DNA of 64,000 nucleotides. Origin: UBA1941 sp046329575. Its GTDB lineage: Bacteria; Bacteroidota; Bacteroidia; Chitinophagales; LD1. This document shows positions 42,577 to 51,621 of the stretch, in pieces. Where the stretch lies: positions 186,001 to 250,000 of the forward strand of contig JAXLUJ010000007.1 of NCBI GenBank assembly GCA_046329575.1. The letters are read 5' to 3'. Within the stretch, counting starts at the first letter, position 1. Each line of letters begins with the position of its first letter. The position numbers and the translations under genes are program-made. The notes below the pieces were generated by a model that worked only from the letters and a program-made list of their open reading frames with translations, had not been told where the DNA came from and made no database searches.

Positions 42577-44040
42577 TTACTTAATCAACCGAACGGCTTT
42601 TGTATTGTTACCTGATTGGAACATTAATACGTAACAGCCGGAATGGAGGTCGCTCAAATCAGCCAATTCTTTATGTTCACCTGATGAAAGTACTTCTTCG
42701 GAATTTTTCCGCTTCACTATTCTTCCTGCCATATCGGAAATTTCCCAACTTACTTTAGCCGGTTGCTCCAGTGTGAAATTTACTTGAACCATGTTGTTTA
42801 CGGGATTCGGAAACACCTCCAATTTTAACGCATCGGGATAATTGCTTGAAATCCCCAATGCCACGCTATCACCAAAACGATCAACAAACATCAGGCGGTC
42901 ACTAAGATAGTTCCACTGACCGGAGATCAGGATTTTGCCATCCGGGGTTTGCAATACGTCAAAAGTGAGGTCGGGGCTGGCATCTGGTTTATACAGCACT
43001 ACTCCATTGTTTCCAAAAGAAGGATCTAAATTTCCTATGGTATTCAATCGGCCAATGTACAGGGCATTGTCGGTGCTAACCCGGTCGGCAAAAATCAACG
43101 TGCCATCTGAATTCAAATGTATTACCGGCTTAAATGTTCCGTTACAATCGGGAAAAGCAAATGCTGAATTATTGGAATAGGTGCTGCTACTGGTGCCATC
43201 TGCTTTTAATTTTCCGGCCATCACGCCATTTCCCATTTGCATAGAATAATAAGTTTCACCAACCATACTGCTTTCCAGATCGTAAATACAAGTGGGTTGT
43301 GCCGCCAGATATTCATAAATCCCGTTGGAATTAAATGTAGAATCAATGGGAAGGTTGTTTCCGTATCCTACGAACGCCCGCATTAAACCTACGGTATTAT
43401 TATGCATTCCGCCTACTACGATTCGTAAGGGAGCGCTGGATTGCGTAATGCTATAGAAACCATCGGTAACCGAGGTGTTGGTGGAAGAACAATCTGCCGG
43501 AATATAAGTGTTTAATGTACGAAGTACACCCACGAAGCCATCGTCGCCAGTGCCTGTATTTTGAACTCCGCACATCCAGATGGCGTAGCTTGGATCGTTG
43601 GTGTAAAAATCATAAACCGCACCGGTACCAAGTGCATTGAAAATGAATTGCCCGTCTGATGCAGCACCATACGTTGAATCAGGTGTTCCGTTGTTTTTTA
43701 GAATGATTAACGCCGGAATGTTACTGATTGAACCGGCAACGATCAAACCGCTGCCGAATGAGTCAATTTTGTTGAAAACGGCTGCGGCCATCTTAAACCG
43801 TCCGTTTACTCCAAATGTACTGTCGATAGTTCCATTGTTATTTAGACGATACACCGCATTCGAACCACAAACCATCAGTTGGCCATTTTGCAGAAGCGCC
43901 ATTGAATTTCCATTCTGCTCCAAATTAGGCGTTTGCCAATGTCCGGTACCGTTGAATGTAAAATCAGAGATCATGGGTTGCGCGTTCACACCCAAAACCA
44001 GGAACAAGAAAAAGGCGATGAGGTAGCAGCAGTTTTTCAT
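42577..44040 (-). CDS. Secreted delta-60 repeat protein with T9SS type A sorting domain
   Basis: This 487-residue protein has a signal peptide (LIAFFLFLVLGVNA) cut before QPMISD. The body carries delta-60-type repeats with the recurring wording D-S/P-T/S-F-G-x-N-G (IDSTFGVNGRF, LDPSFGNNGVVLY) that form a propeller-like surface domain. The last 80 residues are a type A sorting domain (LEVFPNPVNNMVQVNF, ISDMAGRIVKR, SGCYVLMFQSGNNTKAVRLIK), which directs T9SS export and anchoring or release. The function of the repeats is unknown. It is a single gene, with the AttH-like reading frame divergent to it. Confidence 0.87.
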   Translation of the reverse strand: MKNCCYLIAFFLFLVLGVNAQPMISDFTFNGTGHWQTPNLEQNGNSMALLQNGQLMVCGSNAVYRLNNNGTIDSTFGVNGRFKMAAAVFNKIDSFGSGLIVAGSISNIPALIILKNNGTPDSTYGAASDGQFIFNALGTGAVYDFYTNDPSYAIWMCGVQNTGTGDDGFVGVLRTLNTYIPADCSSTNTSVTDGFYSITQSSAPLRIVVGGMHNNTVGLMRAFVGYGNNLPIDSTFNSNGIYEYLAAQPTCIYDLESSMVGETYYSMQMGNGVMAGKLKADGTSSSTYSNNSAFAFPDCNGTFKPVIHLNSDGTLIFADRVSTDNALYIGRLNTIGNLDPSFGNNGVVLYKPDASPDLTFDVLQTPDGKILISGQWNYLSDRLMFVDRFGDSVALGISSNYPDALKLEVFPNPVNNMVQVNFTLEQPAKVSWEISDMAGRIVKRKNSEEVLSSGEHKELADLSDLHSGCYVLMFQSGNNTKAVRLIK

Positions 44041-44137
44041 AAGTGTTTTTTGTTATATAAATGGAATTCTAATGTAACAAAATTTGTATTGCAAAGAATT
44101 TCAATATATTTTGAAAACCCATTCACCTTGGCTGATG

Positions 44138-45164
44138 ATGATTTTCAGGAACGAAACGGAAGTGTTTATAGACGACCAAACAAGAAGCTAATCGCAAACG
44201 CTTTGATGCTGTTACTACCAGCGGCTATTATGAAAGTTATTTTCTGCGAGCCAATCATCCCAACCGACCGTTGGCGTTTTGGTTTCGCTACACAATTTTC
44301 TGCCCTAAAAATCAACCCGAAAGAAATCTGGCAGAAGTTTGGGCTATTCTTTTTGATGGCGAAAGGCAAATTCATATAGCGGTGAAAAAGGAATATCCGC
44401 TTTCCATTTCTTCATTTGCCGATAGCTCATTTCAAATAAATATTGGAGAGAATATATTGAACGATTCGCTATTGCGGGGAACGATTAGCAGCGGTGTGAA
44501 TGAAGTGAAATGGAACTTAGAGTATCGCGGTGATGAACCGCCGTTGGCTGTACTTCCCGAACAATGGTACAAAGGTGGTTTCCCAAAAGCAAAATTAGTG
44601 GTGAGCCTTCCTCTGGCCGTTTTCAATGGAACAATAAATGTAAACGGAACACGGCTTGATATTCAGGATTGGTGTGGCAGTCAGAACCACAACTGGGGCC
44701 CCCGTCATACCGATCATTATGCCTGGGGCCAGGTGGCGGGTTTTGATTCCCATCCCGAAAGTTTTTTTGAGGTGGCCACCGCGCGTATGAAAATGGGTCA
44801 GTTTTGGACGCCCTTTCTAACCCTTATGGTACTACGCCACAACGGACGGGAATATCGGTTAAACACCCCATGGCCATCACTTTTGGCGAAGGCGGCATTT
44901 GGCTACTTTCACTGGCATTTCAGCTCGAAGGCAAACGGTGTTCAAATAGAAGGAACGATACGCGCCGGAAAAGAAGCGTTTAGTTGCTTGAACTACTATA
45001 ATCCTCCCGGCGGCAGCAAATTTTGTTTGAATACGAAAATCGCTTCCTGTAGTTTAAAACTAACTTATGCCGATGGTACCACGGAGGTGCTGGACACCAA
45101 CCATCGCGCTGCGTTTGAAATATTAACTGATGATGCTTCGCATGGATTAACAATAGCAACATGA
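44138..45164 (+). CDS. AttH/CrtC-like protein, probable frameshift near the start
   Basis: The main frame is open from 44172 to the TGA ending at 45164 (about 330 codons) and has no ATG, GTG or TTG before the TTG at 44271. Yet the upstream residues (RFDAVTTSGYYESYFLRANHP) look like genuine family sequence. The ATG at 44138 starts MIFRNETEVFIDDQTRS in another frame and stops at 44189, exactly where the main frame takes over. One base shift within 44172-44191 would join them. The central DWCGSQNHNWGPRHTDHYAW is the strongest signature; I associate it with the AttH/hydroxyneurosporene-hydratase-like lipocalin fold, but with moderate certainty. No signal peptide is seen. Confidence 0.6.
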
Positions 45165-45229
45165 AAGAAAAAGAGAGATGAGCGCAGAGAAATCAAAGAT
45201 CGGAATGGAACACGGAGCGAATACGTTGG

Positions 45230-45754
45230 CTAGCTTTTGATTTTGCGTTCAATCCTTCGCTTCTGCGATTCGTGATGGCGGAAGTGCATGTTGCAAAGCG
45301 CTATCCACTCGGCAGCGTTCAAATAGCCAAGAAACGGGTGACGAGTGCGTTCATCCGGGTCGTAACCCGGTAAACGATCGATATAGGCATTGCTGAGCGA
45401 ACGCACTTCCTCCAGTTTCGAAATGAGGTATTCCTTACTTTCAGGCATTTTGGGTTCCACAGCTACCGAATTGGGCATTTTAATTTTTACGGTAGGCATT
45501 TTGCCAAACAAAAAAACCAGCACGCCAATCCAGTTTTTGCTTTTGCCACGCACGGTGTTATCCTTCTGCAAACACCTTTCAGCATTTTTAAAGAAGAAGC
45601 CTTTAGCGCTCATCCACAAATGAATATACACCTGACCCAACGCCCAGCCGGTATCCGGTCGATGTGTTAATTGCTCCATGGAAAATCGGTCGAGGTCGGC
45701 AAGGTACTCATCAATCACCCGGTTGGTTTTTTTACGAAGTTCCGTAGCATTCAT
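45230..45754 (-). CDS. DinB-like (DinB_2) four-helix protein
   Basis: This 174-residue protein has the DinB superfamily layout: helical bundle, first metal His in GQVYIHLWM, and the last helix with HFRHHESQKRRIERKI providing further His ligands. FSMEQLTHRPDTGWALGQV is a typical family entry. Members are metal-dependent thiol transferases or of unknown function; the old name (damage-inducible) does not imply repair. It is convergent with the AttH-like gene and divergent from porP-like. Confidence 0.78.
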   Translation of the reverse strand: MNATELRKKTNRVIDEYLADLDRFSMEQLTHRPDTGWALGQVYIHLWMSAKGFFFKNAERCLQKDNTVRGKSKNWIGVLVFLFGKMPTVKIKMPNSVAVEPKMPESKEYLISKLEEVRSLSNAYIDRLPGYDPDERTRHPFLGYLNAAEWIALCNMHFRHHESQKRRIERKIKS

Positions 45755-45795
45755 ACGGCAAGAATAGGCGATTTTCTTGCGATTTAAAGCTGCGG

Positions 45796-45826
45796 TTTGC
45801 TGCCTAAGCGATTCTTTTTATCTTCC
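45796..45826 (+). promoter_or_regulatory. Promoter of the PorP/SprF-family gene
   Basis: TTTG at 45796-45799 is followed after exactly 19 bases by TATCTTCC at 45819-45826, fitting the Bacteroidota -33/-7 arrangement (the -7 box matches TAnnTTTG at four of its six fixed positions). The ATG is 18 bases further on. Confidence 0.55.
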
Positions 45827-45844
45827 ATTTCTGAAATTCAGGGT

Positions 45845-46873
45845 ATGAAAAAGTGGTGTACTTTTTTGTTGATGGCAGTAACGCTGGGCGGATTTGCGCA
45901 GGATGTGCATTTTTCGCAATACTGGGCAGCGCCTGTAGCCATCAATCCTGCACAAACCGGAAAGTTTAACGGCGTGGTGCGCGGCACTTTCAATTACCGC
46001 AATCAATGGTTTCTTATTCCTACTCAAAACTCAGTAGCGCCCTATCAAACCTATCAGGCTTCGGTAGATGCCCCTATAACCAGCGATCGGTTGGGCAATA
46101 ATAAATTTGGTGTGGGTTTGATGTTCTTTAACGACAAGGCCGGCGATGGCGCGCTCACTACCAACTACGCCATGGTTTCAGCTTCGTACCATCAAAGCCT
46201 CGATCGCTACGGATTGTGGCATTTATCGTTCGGTTTGCAAGGCGGTGTAGCTGTAAAGCGGGTAAACATTTCCGACCTCATTTTCGAATCGCAACTGGAT
46301 GGTTTTGGCTGGAACAAAAATCTGAACAATGGCGAAAGCACTTTTCAGAACAAGGCCATTGTTTATCCTGATGTGAATTTGGGTGCTCTGTTATCGGCGC
46401 ATCCCAAAGATCGCTTCGGATTTAATTTCGGATTTGCCGTTCATCACGTGGCGCAACCCAAAGAACATTTTCTTACCAACGATCAGGAAACCTACTTGCA
46501 CCGCCGGTTTGTGGCCCATGGCGGATTGGAATTTAACGCGGGTTATGATAAGGAATGGACCATCGCTCCTACGTTTCTGGTGATGGTGCAGGCTCAGGCA
46601 CAACAATACAATGTGGGCATAGGCGTGAACTATCAGGCCAATGATAACATCGGCATCTTTGGCGGCGGTTTCTATCGCGTTGGTGATGCGGCTATTGTGA
46701 ACCTGGGCGTTGATGTGTACAATGCACGAATTGGCGTGAGTTACGACATTAACCATAGCGGATTACGCGGGGCTTCGCGGTCGCAAGGGGCGATGGAAGT
46801 ATCGGTAGTGTACACCTTCAAGAAACAGCGCGATCAGGACGTGGACTACCCAAGCTATTGTCCGAAGTTTTAA
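45845..46873 (+). CDS. PorP/SprF family type IX secretion membrane protein
   Basis: This 342-residue outer-membrane barrel starts at the ATG at 45845, which gives a clean signal peptide (KKWCTFLLMAVTLGGFA) cut before QDVHFSQYW; the frame extends 16 codons upstream but without a signal. DVHFSQYWAAPVAINPAQTG is the diagnostic N-terminus of the PorP/SprF family, and YRNQWFLI, LGNNKFGVGLMFFNDKAG and GFYRVGDAAIVNLG follow the family pattern. PorP/SprF proteins tie T9SS substrates or surface adhesins to the outer membrane. The gene stands alone and not next to an adhesin such as SprB, so its partner is elsewhere. Confidence 0.9.
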   Translation: MKKWCTFLLMAVTLGGFAQDVHFSQYWAAPVAINPAQTGKFNGVVRGTFNYRNQWFLIPTQNSVAPYQTYQASVDAPITSDRLGNNKFGVGLMFFNDKAGDGALTTNYAMVSASYHQSLDRYGLWHLSFGLQGGVAVKRVNISDLIFESQLDGFGWNKNLNNGESTFQNKAIVYPDVNLGALLSAHPKDRFGFNFGFAVHHVAQPKEHFLTNDQETYLHRRFVAHGGLEFNAGYDKEWTIAPTFLVMVQAQAQQYNVGIGVNYQANDNIGIFGGGFYRVGDAAIVNLGVDVYNARIGVSYDINHSGLRGASRSQGAMEVSVVYTFKKQRDQDVDYPSYCPKF

Positions 46874-46904
46874 GTAATAAGCGGAGTGGAACGAAAAACT
46901 CCTC

Positions 46905-47077
46905 TAAGCGCCATCTTCAAACCCCAAATCGCTCTTCATTGAAAGACAATTAGGACGAAAGAGACAATTGGGACGAACATAACTCTGAGCATTCATTATC
47001 AAATCATCAAATTCTCAAATCCCCAAATCGCCCTCCATTGTTCATTGTTCATTGTAAATTGTGAATTGTGAATTAAG
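46905..47077 (+). repeat. Octamer run and heptamer array between PorP-like and DUF3089 genes
   Basis: CAAATCAT CAAATTCT CAAATCCC CAAATCGC-type octamers occupy 47000-47032. They are followed by six heptamers at 47036-47077: CATTGTT twice, CATTGTA, AATTGTG twice and AATTAAG. The heptamers end one base before the stop codon of the convergent DUF3089 gene. ACAATTAGGACG and ACAATTGGGACG (about 46947 and 46965) are a further short repeat. Confidence 0.8.
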
Positions 47078-47078
47078 C

Positions 47079-48062
47079 TCAGTTTCCCTGACTTCGGAAA
47101 TAATTCACTCTTCGGTTAACATCCTCGCGTATATCCATCCAAAACAAATTGATGTCGCCGATATGAAGATTATCGAACTTCTTAGCCATCGGATAATCAA
47201 TTTTCGCCCAAAGAATGCCCTGATGAATACCAGTGGCCACGCGGTTTTTCAATAATCGGTTGAATTTGAAAAGCACCATACCTTTGCTTTGCTTGTCGGG
47301 CACCACGGTCGTGTCTATCGTCCAACTCACCGGATTTACGCAAATCGCGTCTTTGTAAAAAGTATGTAAGCCTTCCGGCTCGAAACCGGTACGATACGTA
47401 CACCACGATACAATACCGCCCAGTTGTTTCTCTTCCGCCGCCGGCTTGATGTTCTTGTAAAGATTCGCCTGAACCGGCCAGCCCACTACATAGGCACAAA
47501 CCAGTTGCTTGCGCAAATTGGTAGTGTCGAAAAATTCCTGTAGCAGCCTGCGGGCATGTTTACTGCCCTGCGAGTGCGAAGCAATTACTATCGGACGGCC
47601 ATGGTTGTAATGCTCCATGTAGTATAAAAACGCCCGGCGAACATCCTCGTACGCTACGTCCAACGCTTTTGCGCCTTCAGGCGCTGCCGTAAAAAAAGCC
47701 TTGATGTTGGCCTGACGATACCGCGGGGCATAAACGCGGCAAGCGCCATTCCAGGCCGATGCCTGATAATGTATCGGCTTCGCATCTACTACCTTGTTAA
47801 TGGCGGCGTCGCTTACATCGGCATTCCAATTCGTGCCGTTGCGATAAGTGGTGGGATGGATGAAAAATACATCAGCAGTCTTTGTACTATCCGAAGGCTG
47901 CGAAACGCCATGCGGGGTTACATCGGCGGCGTCTTTTCTGAAAGGAAGAGCCGCCCAGTTTTTAGCATCGCCATAATCAGGAGCGGCCGGTGGATCAAAT
48001 TTCAAATCCTGAGCAAGAGATTGTTGGGCAATGAACACCAAAAGCAACGGCCACCACTTCAT
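47079..48062 (-). CDS. Exported DUF3089 alpha/beta-hydrolase-like protein
   Basis: This 327-residue protein has a signal peptide (KWWPLLLVFIAQQSLA) cut before QDLKFD. ADVFFIHPTTY, YAPRYRQA, AFLYYMEHYNHGRPIVIASH and GGIVSWCTYRTG match DUF3089. The segment ASHSQGS is a nucleophile elbow, with Ser between His and Gln, so an esterase- or lipase-like activity in the periplasm is likely; the substrate is unknown. It is a single gene whose stop lies next to a heptamer array. Confidence 0.82.
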   Translation of the reverse strand: MKWWPLLLVFIAQQSLAQDLKFDPPAAPDYGDAKNWAALPFRKDAADVTPHGVSQPSDSTKTADVFFIHPTTYRNGTNWNADVSDAAINKVVDAKPIHYQASAWNGACRVYAPRYRQANIKAFFTAAPEGAKALDVAYEDVRRAFLYYMEHYNHGRPIVIASHSQGSKHARRLLQEFFDTTNLRKQLVCAYVVGWPVQANLYKNIKPAAEEKQLGGIVSWCTYRTGFEPEGLHTFYKDAICVNPVSWTIDTTVVPDKQSKGMVLFKFNRLLKNRVATGIHQGILWAKIDYPMAKKFDNLHIGDINLFWMDIREDVNRRVNYFRSQGN

Positions 48063-48169
48063 ACTACTTTTTTAGAAGCTGCAAAAAAACACAATGAAGC
48101 CCGCATTCCGCAACGCTTTCAGAATTTTTAGAGAATTTAATCAGTAAACGCCGGAAGTACCGCCTTCAA

Positions 48170-48706
48170 TTAATTACCGCTGCTGCTGCCCTTAAATTGC
48201 TGGTCGGTATTTTTAAAAAGTACGTTGAACGTGGTCAGCGATCCGTAAATGCGCGTGATGTATTGTTGAAGATCCACCTTCTCTTCATCGGTAAGCGTTT
48301 TGTGCGAATTGATGTTTTGTTCCAGAACACGCAGCCTGTCGCGAACCATCACAATTTTGTGAAAGAACGTATCAATCGGAATCTCCTTGCTCTGCAATTC
48401 ACTGCTGCCGGGTTTCATCAACAAAGTGCCGCCTGTCCATTTGCTTCCCAGTTCTACACGTTCAGAAAGATCGGCCTTGCGGTCGAGCACATTTTCCAGT
48501 GCACTTTCAATTTCCTGCAGCGATAAAGGCACAAAATCGGATTCCGCTTTCTCTAAAACCTGAAGTTCAAACGAACGATCAATGCCCCGGGTATTATTGC
48601 CATCGCGAAACCAAATCGTATAGAACGATGCGTCCATGTCCACAATCACTCCTTTTCCAAATTTTGGGTGTTCCACCCGCGAACCAATTCCTAAATGCGC
48701 GTCCAT
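48170..48706 (-). CDS. Cytoplasmic protein with an N-terminal SH3/Tudor-like domain
   Basis: This 178-residue protein begins with LGIGSRVEHPKFGKGVIVDM, wording found in the small beta-barrel at the end of UvrD-type helicases and in CarD/TRCF-like domains, which contact RNA polymerase or nucleic acid. The remaining 120 residues are helical and charged (VMVRDRLRVLEQNINSHK, LTDEEKVDLQQYITRIYGSL). I recognise no named family. A regulatory role is possible but not shown. It follows the glutaminyl-cyclase-like gene on the same strand after a strong hairpin. Confidence 0.55.
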   Translation of the reverse strand: MDAHLGIGSRVEHPKFGKGVIVDMDASFYTIWFRDGNNTRGIDRSFELQVLEKAESDFVPLSLQEIESALENVLDRKADLSERVELGSKWTGGTLLMKPGSSELQSKEIPIDTFFHKIVMVRDRLRVLEQNINSHKTLTDEEKVDLQQYITRIYGSLTTFNVLFKNTDQQFKGSSSGN

Positions 48707-48796
48707 ACCTGATTTTAAATGCGATTATAAGCCCTAAATTCTGAAATCTGAATTTCTATTGTTTTTCCTGCGCTAAAAGAAATCGGCAATTCTGAT

Positions 48797-48827
48797 TTTT
48801 ATTTTGGCGGATGCCGCCATAATAAAA
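48797..48827 (-). terminator. Strong hairpin downstream of the gldF-gldG-M28 operon
   Basis: GGCGG-ATG-CCGCC (48806-48818) is extended on both sides by A/T pairs (TTTTATTTT against ATAATAAAA), giving 14 base positions per arm with one mismatch and a three-base loop. It lies about 28 bases after the stop of the M28 gene. An A-run, not a T-run, follows in the reading direction, so a standard intrinsic terminator is not certain. Confidence 0.45.
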
Positions 48828-48854
48828 TGCTAAACGATTGAAGAACCGGTTGGC

Positions 48855-49865
48855 CTATTTGGCTGCCACTTTCCGTTCGGCATCGTATTGATAAATGGTT
48901 TGTACTATCACGCTGCCAACCATTCGCAGCGTTTCGCGGCTAATCACTTCCATATTATCGTGATGCGTATGCCAATAACTTCCAAAACCGGTTTCAGAAT
49001 AGTGGATAATATCGATAGATGGAATGTGCGCCAATTTGTTTACATAAAAATGATCATCGGTAATTGCGCCTGCCACGCGGTTCTGGAACAAACTGCTGAA
49101 ACCGAGCCGTGCTGCGATGTTCCAAACGTACTGGCTGGCCCAATCGGCATTAGCTACGCTCACCTGCTCGCGCATAAACACCGCATCGCCCGAGCCTACC
49201 ATATCGAGATTGATGCCGAAGTCGGCCTTATACCCCGGAATGTGCGGGTGCAAGGCCCAATATTGCGAACCCAAACAATAGCTGTCTTCTACTTTTGGCA
49301 AGGTGCTTTCCTGTGGCTGTCCGTAATCTTCGCTATCAAAAAATATCAAATCAACACCCATATCAGGACGTTGCAAAGCCAATAGCCGTGCGGTTTCCAG
49401 CATAATGCCCACGCCGCTGCCGCCATCATTGGCGCCGTCTATCGGCTTATCGGTGTCTTTGTCGTCCTGATCGGCAAAAGGGCGGGTGTCCCAGTGCGCA
49501 CTAATGTACATTCGCGGTTGCACGCCGGTATTAAAGGCGGCAATAATATTTTTCGATTTCAGTGTTTTGCCGTCGAAGCCTATGGCGTCGTACTTTTGCA
49601 CAAATACCGTATCGGCAAAACGGCGCGCTGTTGCTGCAATCCAATCGGCACAGCGGTCGTGCGCTGCAGAATTGGGAGTGCGCGGACCAAAATCCACTTG
49701 TGCTTTTACGAATTGATAACATGAATCGGCATGGAACACCGGAGTTTTGGCCAGTGGTGTTTCCTGAGGCGTATCGTTGGTAGCAGGGTTATCTTTTTGA
49801 GACGAAAACAAATGACAGGAATGCAGGCTCAGCGACAGCAAGGCCAGCGCAACAAATTTTTTCAT
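48855..49865 (-). CDS. M28-family zinc enzyme, glutaminyl-peptide cyclotransferase-like lipoprotein
   Basis: This 336-residue protein starts at the ATG at 49865, where a lipoprotein signal begins (ALALLSLSLHSC). The M28 metal motifs are AHWDTRPFAD, DGANDGGSGVG and FFDSEDYG, followed by SIDIIHY and a late HTHHDNM. The combination AHWDTRP...GANDGGSGVG and the Asp in DSEDYG (where peptidases have Glu-Glu) fits bacterial type II glutaminyl cyclases, which convert N-terminal Gln into pyroglutamate. It is 22 bases downstream of gldG on the same strand. Almost all signal peptides in this window are cut before Gln, which would supply its substrates. An aminopeptidase activity is the alternative. Confidence 0.78.
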   Translation of the reverse strand: MKKFVALALLSLSLHSCHLFSSQKDNPATNDTPQETPLAKTPVFHADSCYQFVKAQVDFGPRTPNSAAHDRCADWIAATARRFADTVFVQKYDAIGFDGKTLKSKNIIAAFNTGVQPRMYISAHWDTRPFADQDDKDTDKPIDGANDGGSGVGIMLETARLLALQRPDMGVDLIFFDSEDYGQPQESTLPKVEDSYCLGSQYWALHPHIPGYKADFGINLDMVGSGDAVFMREQVSVANADWASQYVWNIAARLGFSSLFQNRVAGAITDDHFYVNKLAHIPSIDIIHYSETGFGSYWHTHHDNMEVISRETLRMVGSVIVQTIYQYDAERKVAAK

Positions 49866-49887
49866 AACGCAAATAAAATGAAAAGCC

Positions 49888-51621
49888 TTACAATCCTTTG
49901 GGCGCAAACCGACGGCGCCGCCACCAGGCAAAACCAATACCCGAAAGCACTACGATGAGAATAGGTACGGCCACGTTCACCAGTTGCCAGTACACTTTTT
50001 CGTTCTCCACGCGAATGGTATTCAACAGCCGCAACTTCACTTCTTTGTTCCGTGTTTCCAGAATGCCGCTTTTATCAACCAGATATTGAATGCAGTTCAG
50101 CATAAAATCGCGGTTGGCAAATGTTTGGCGGGTGAAGCCATAATAACCCAACGGATAGGCGGTACTATCACGGCGCACTTCGTTGCGTGCAATATCGCCA
50201 TCGGCAATTACGATCATTTTGGTGTCAACACTTTTTTCTTTGAACTTAAGATCGGCCACGGTATCTGACATGGCCAGAAATTCGGGCGACATGCGATTGG
50301 TGTACAACGAAGCAAACTTTCCTTCCAGCAATGCAGCCACCGGAAGTTTCTGTTGGTTGTAGTACACCGGATTAGGGCGTTGCTGCAAAATACCGAAGTG
50401 CACGCGAATAGGGGTGAGCTGTGCCTTTGAATTATCGGAAGTGCGCAGCAAAATGGTTTTGTTCACGTCGGCATTGCGTATAGTATCGATAGTTCCTGTA
50501 AACTGCGCCGCCACCGGATCGAGGTTGCGCACAATAGGATGCCGCGAATCAGGCACCAGCAGCGGGAAGTAATACCACGGCAATAGTTCCGTTTGCGGGG
50601 CACTGCCCATTTGACCAACAACCAGCGGTATAGGATTGCACATGGTGATGTCCTGTACCAAATCGGTATTGAGCCTTACGCCATATTTAAAAAGCTGGTC
50701 GTCCAGATTCAGGTCGCGGTCAACCACCATTTGCTGTGCCAGATTTATTTTTAGCGAATCCATATCGGCTGTGGTAGCATCAATAAGCCACAACACTTTA
50801 CCGCCGCGCATCACATACTGATCGATCTGATATTTTTCTTTTTCTGTAAAGGGAAGGGTAGGTTTTGCAATCACCAAGGCATCGAAGCGGCTATCTACTT
50901 TGTAGGTTTTATTGAGATCGATGTTGGTGAGATCGTAACGAAGTTTCACCAGTTGGTCCTGGAGGTCGGCCAATTGAAGCGGACTCAGTTCGCCGTTTCC
51001 GTTACTGAACGCTACGCGTGGCGAACGGAATTGCGTAAGCTTTTGAATGGCGTTAGCGAATTTATATTCAAGCGAAACCGAAGAATTGTTCAACACTTGT
51101 TCTTGCGAATAACCGATTTGGTTTTCCAGTAATTGAATGGGGAATTCCCGTTCGCCATAATAAGCGATAGCGCAGGGGAACACCATCGTAAGCTTCTGTT
51201 CGTTTGCCTTTCCGGTTTGCACATTAGCGGGCGCCAAACCTTTCGAAAGCAATTCTTCCATAATCGCCTTGCGTTCATCGGCACTGCGGTTGGTAACCGG
51301 ATCAATGAACTCGAATTCGATTTTTCGCCCGCCATAAGCACGTAGTTCGGCTAACAAATCTCGAGTACTTTGGCGAAGCTGCTTAAAACCTGCAGGCATG
51401 TCGCCTTCCAGATAAATTTTGAACGTTACCGGATTTTTGAGGTCGCGCACCATTTTTTTGGTGGCCGGAGTAAGGGAATATTTTTTTTCGGAAGTTAGGT
51501 CGAAACGAGTATAAAAAAGCTGGCTCAGGACATTGAGCAACAATAAGATGGCCAAAGTGATGCCAAGAAGAAAAATGGCATCGGTACGATTGGTAAGCCG
51601 GCGTTTGAAGATATTTACCAT
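49888..51621 (-). CDS. gldG: Gliding-associated ABC transporter substrate-binding protein GldG
   Basis: This 577-residue protein has an N-terminal membrane helix (DAIFLLGITLAILLLLNVL), a long periplasmic part with the GldG/IFT52-like start FDLTSEKKYSLTPATKKMV and VTFKIYLEGDMPAGFKQL, and a C-terminal helix with a basic tail (VAVPILIVVLSGIGFAWWRR). GldG works with GldF and the ATPase GldA in gliding of some Bacteroidota, though not all gliders need them. It overlaps gldF by seven bases. gldA and gldH are not in the window. Confidence 0.93.
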   Translation of the reverse strand: MVNIFKRRLTNRTDAIFLLGITLAILLLLNVLSQLFYTRFDLTSEKKYSLTPATKKMVRDLKNPVTFKIYLEGDMPAGFKQLRQSTRDLLAELRAYGGRKIEFEFIDPVTNRSADERKAIMEELLSKGLAPANVQTGKANEQKLTMVFPCAIAYYGEREFPIQLLENQIGYSQEQVLNNSSVSLEYKFANAIQKLTQFRSPRVAFSNGNGELSPLQLADLQDQLVKLRYDLTNIDLNKTYKVDSRFDALVIAKPTLPFTEKEKYQIDQYVMRGGKVLWLIDATTADMDSLKINLAQQMVVDRDLNLDDQLFKYGVRLNTDLVQDITMCNPIPLVVGQMGSAPQTELLPWYYFPLLVPDSRHPIVRNLDPVAAQFTGTIDTIRNADVNKTILLRTSDNSKAQLTPIRVHFGILQQRPNPVYYNQQKLPVAALLEGKFASLYTNRMSPEFLAMSDTVADLKFKEKSVDTKMIVIADGDIARNEVRRDSTAYPLGYYGFTRQTFANRDFMLNCIQYLVDKSGILETRNKEVKLRLLNTIRVENEKVYWQLVNVAVPILIVVLSGIGFAWWRRRRFAPKGL

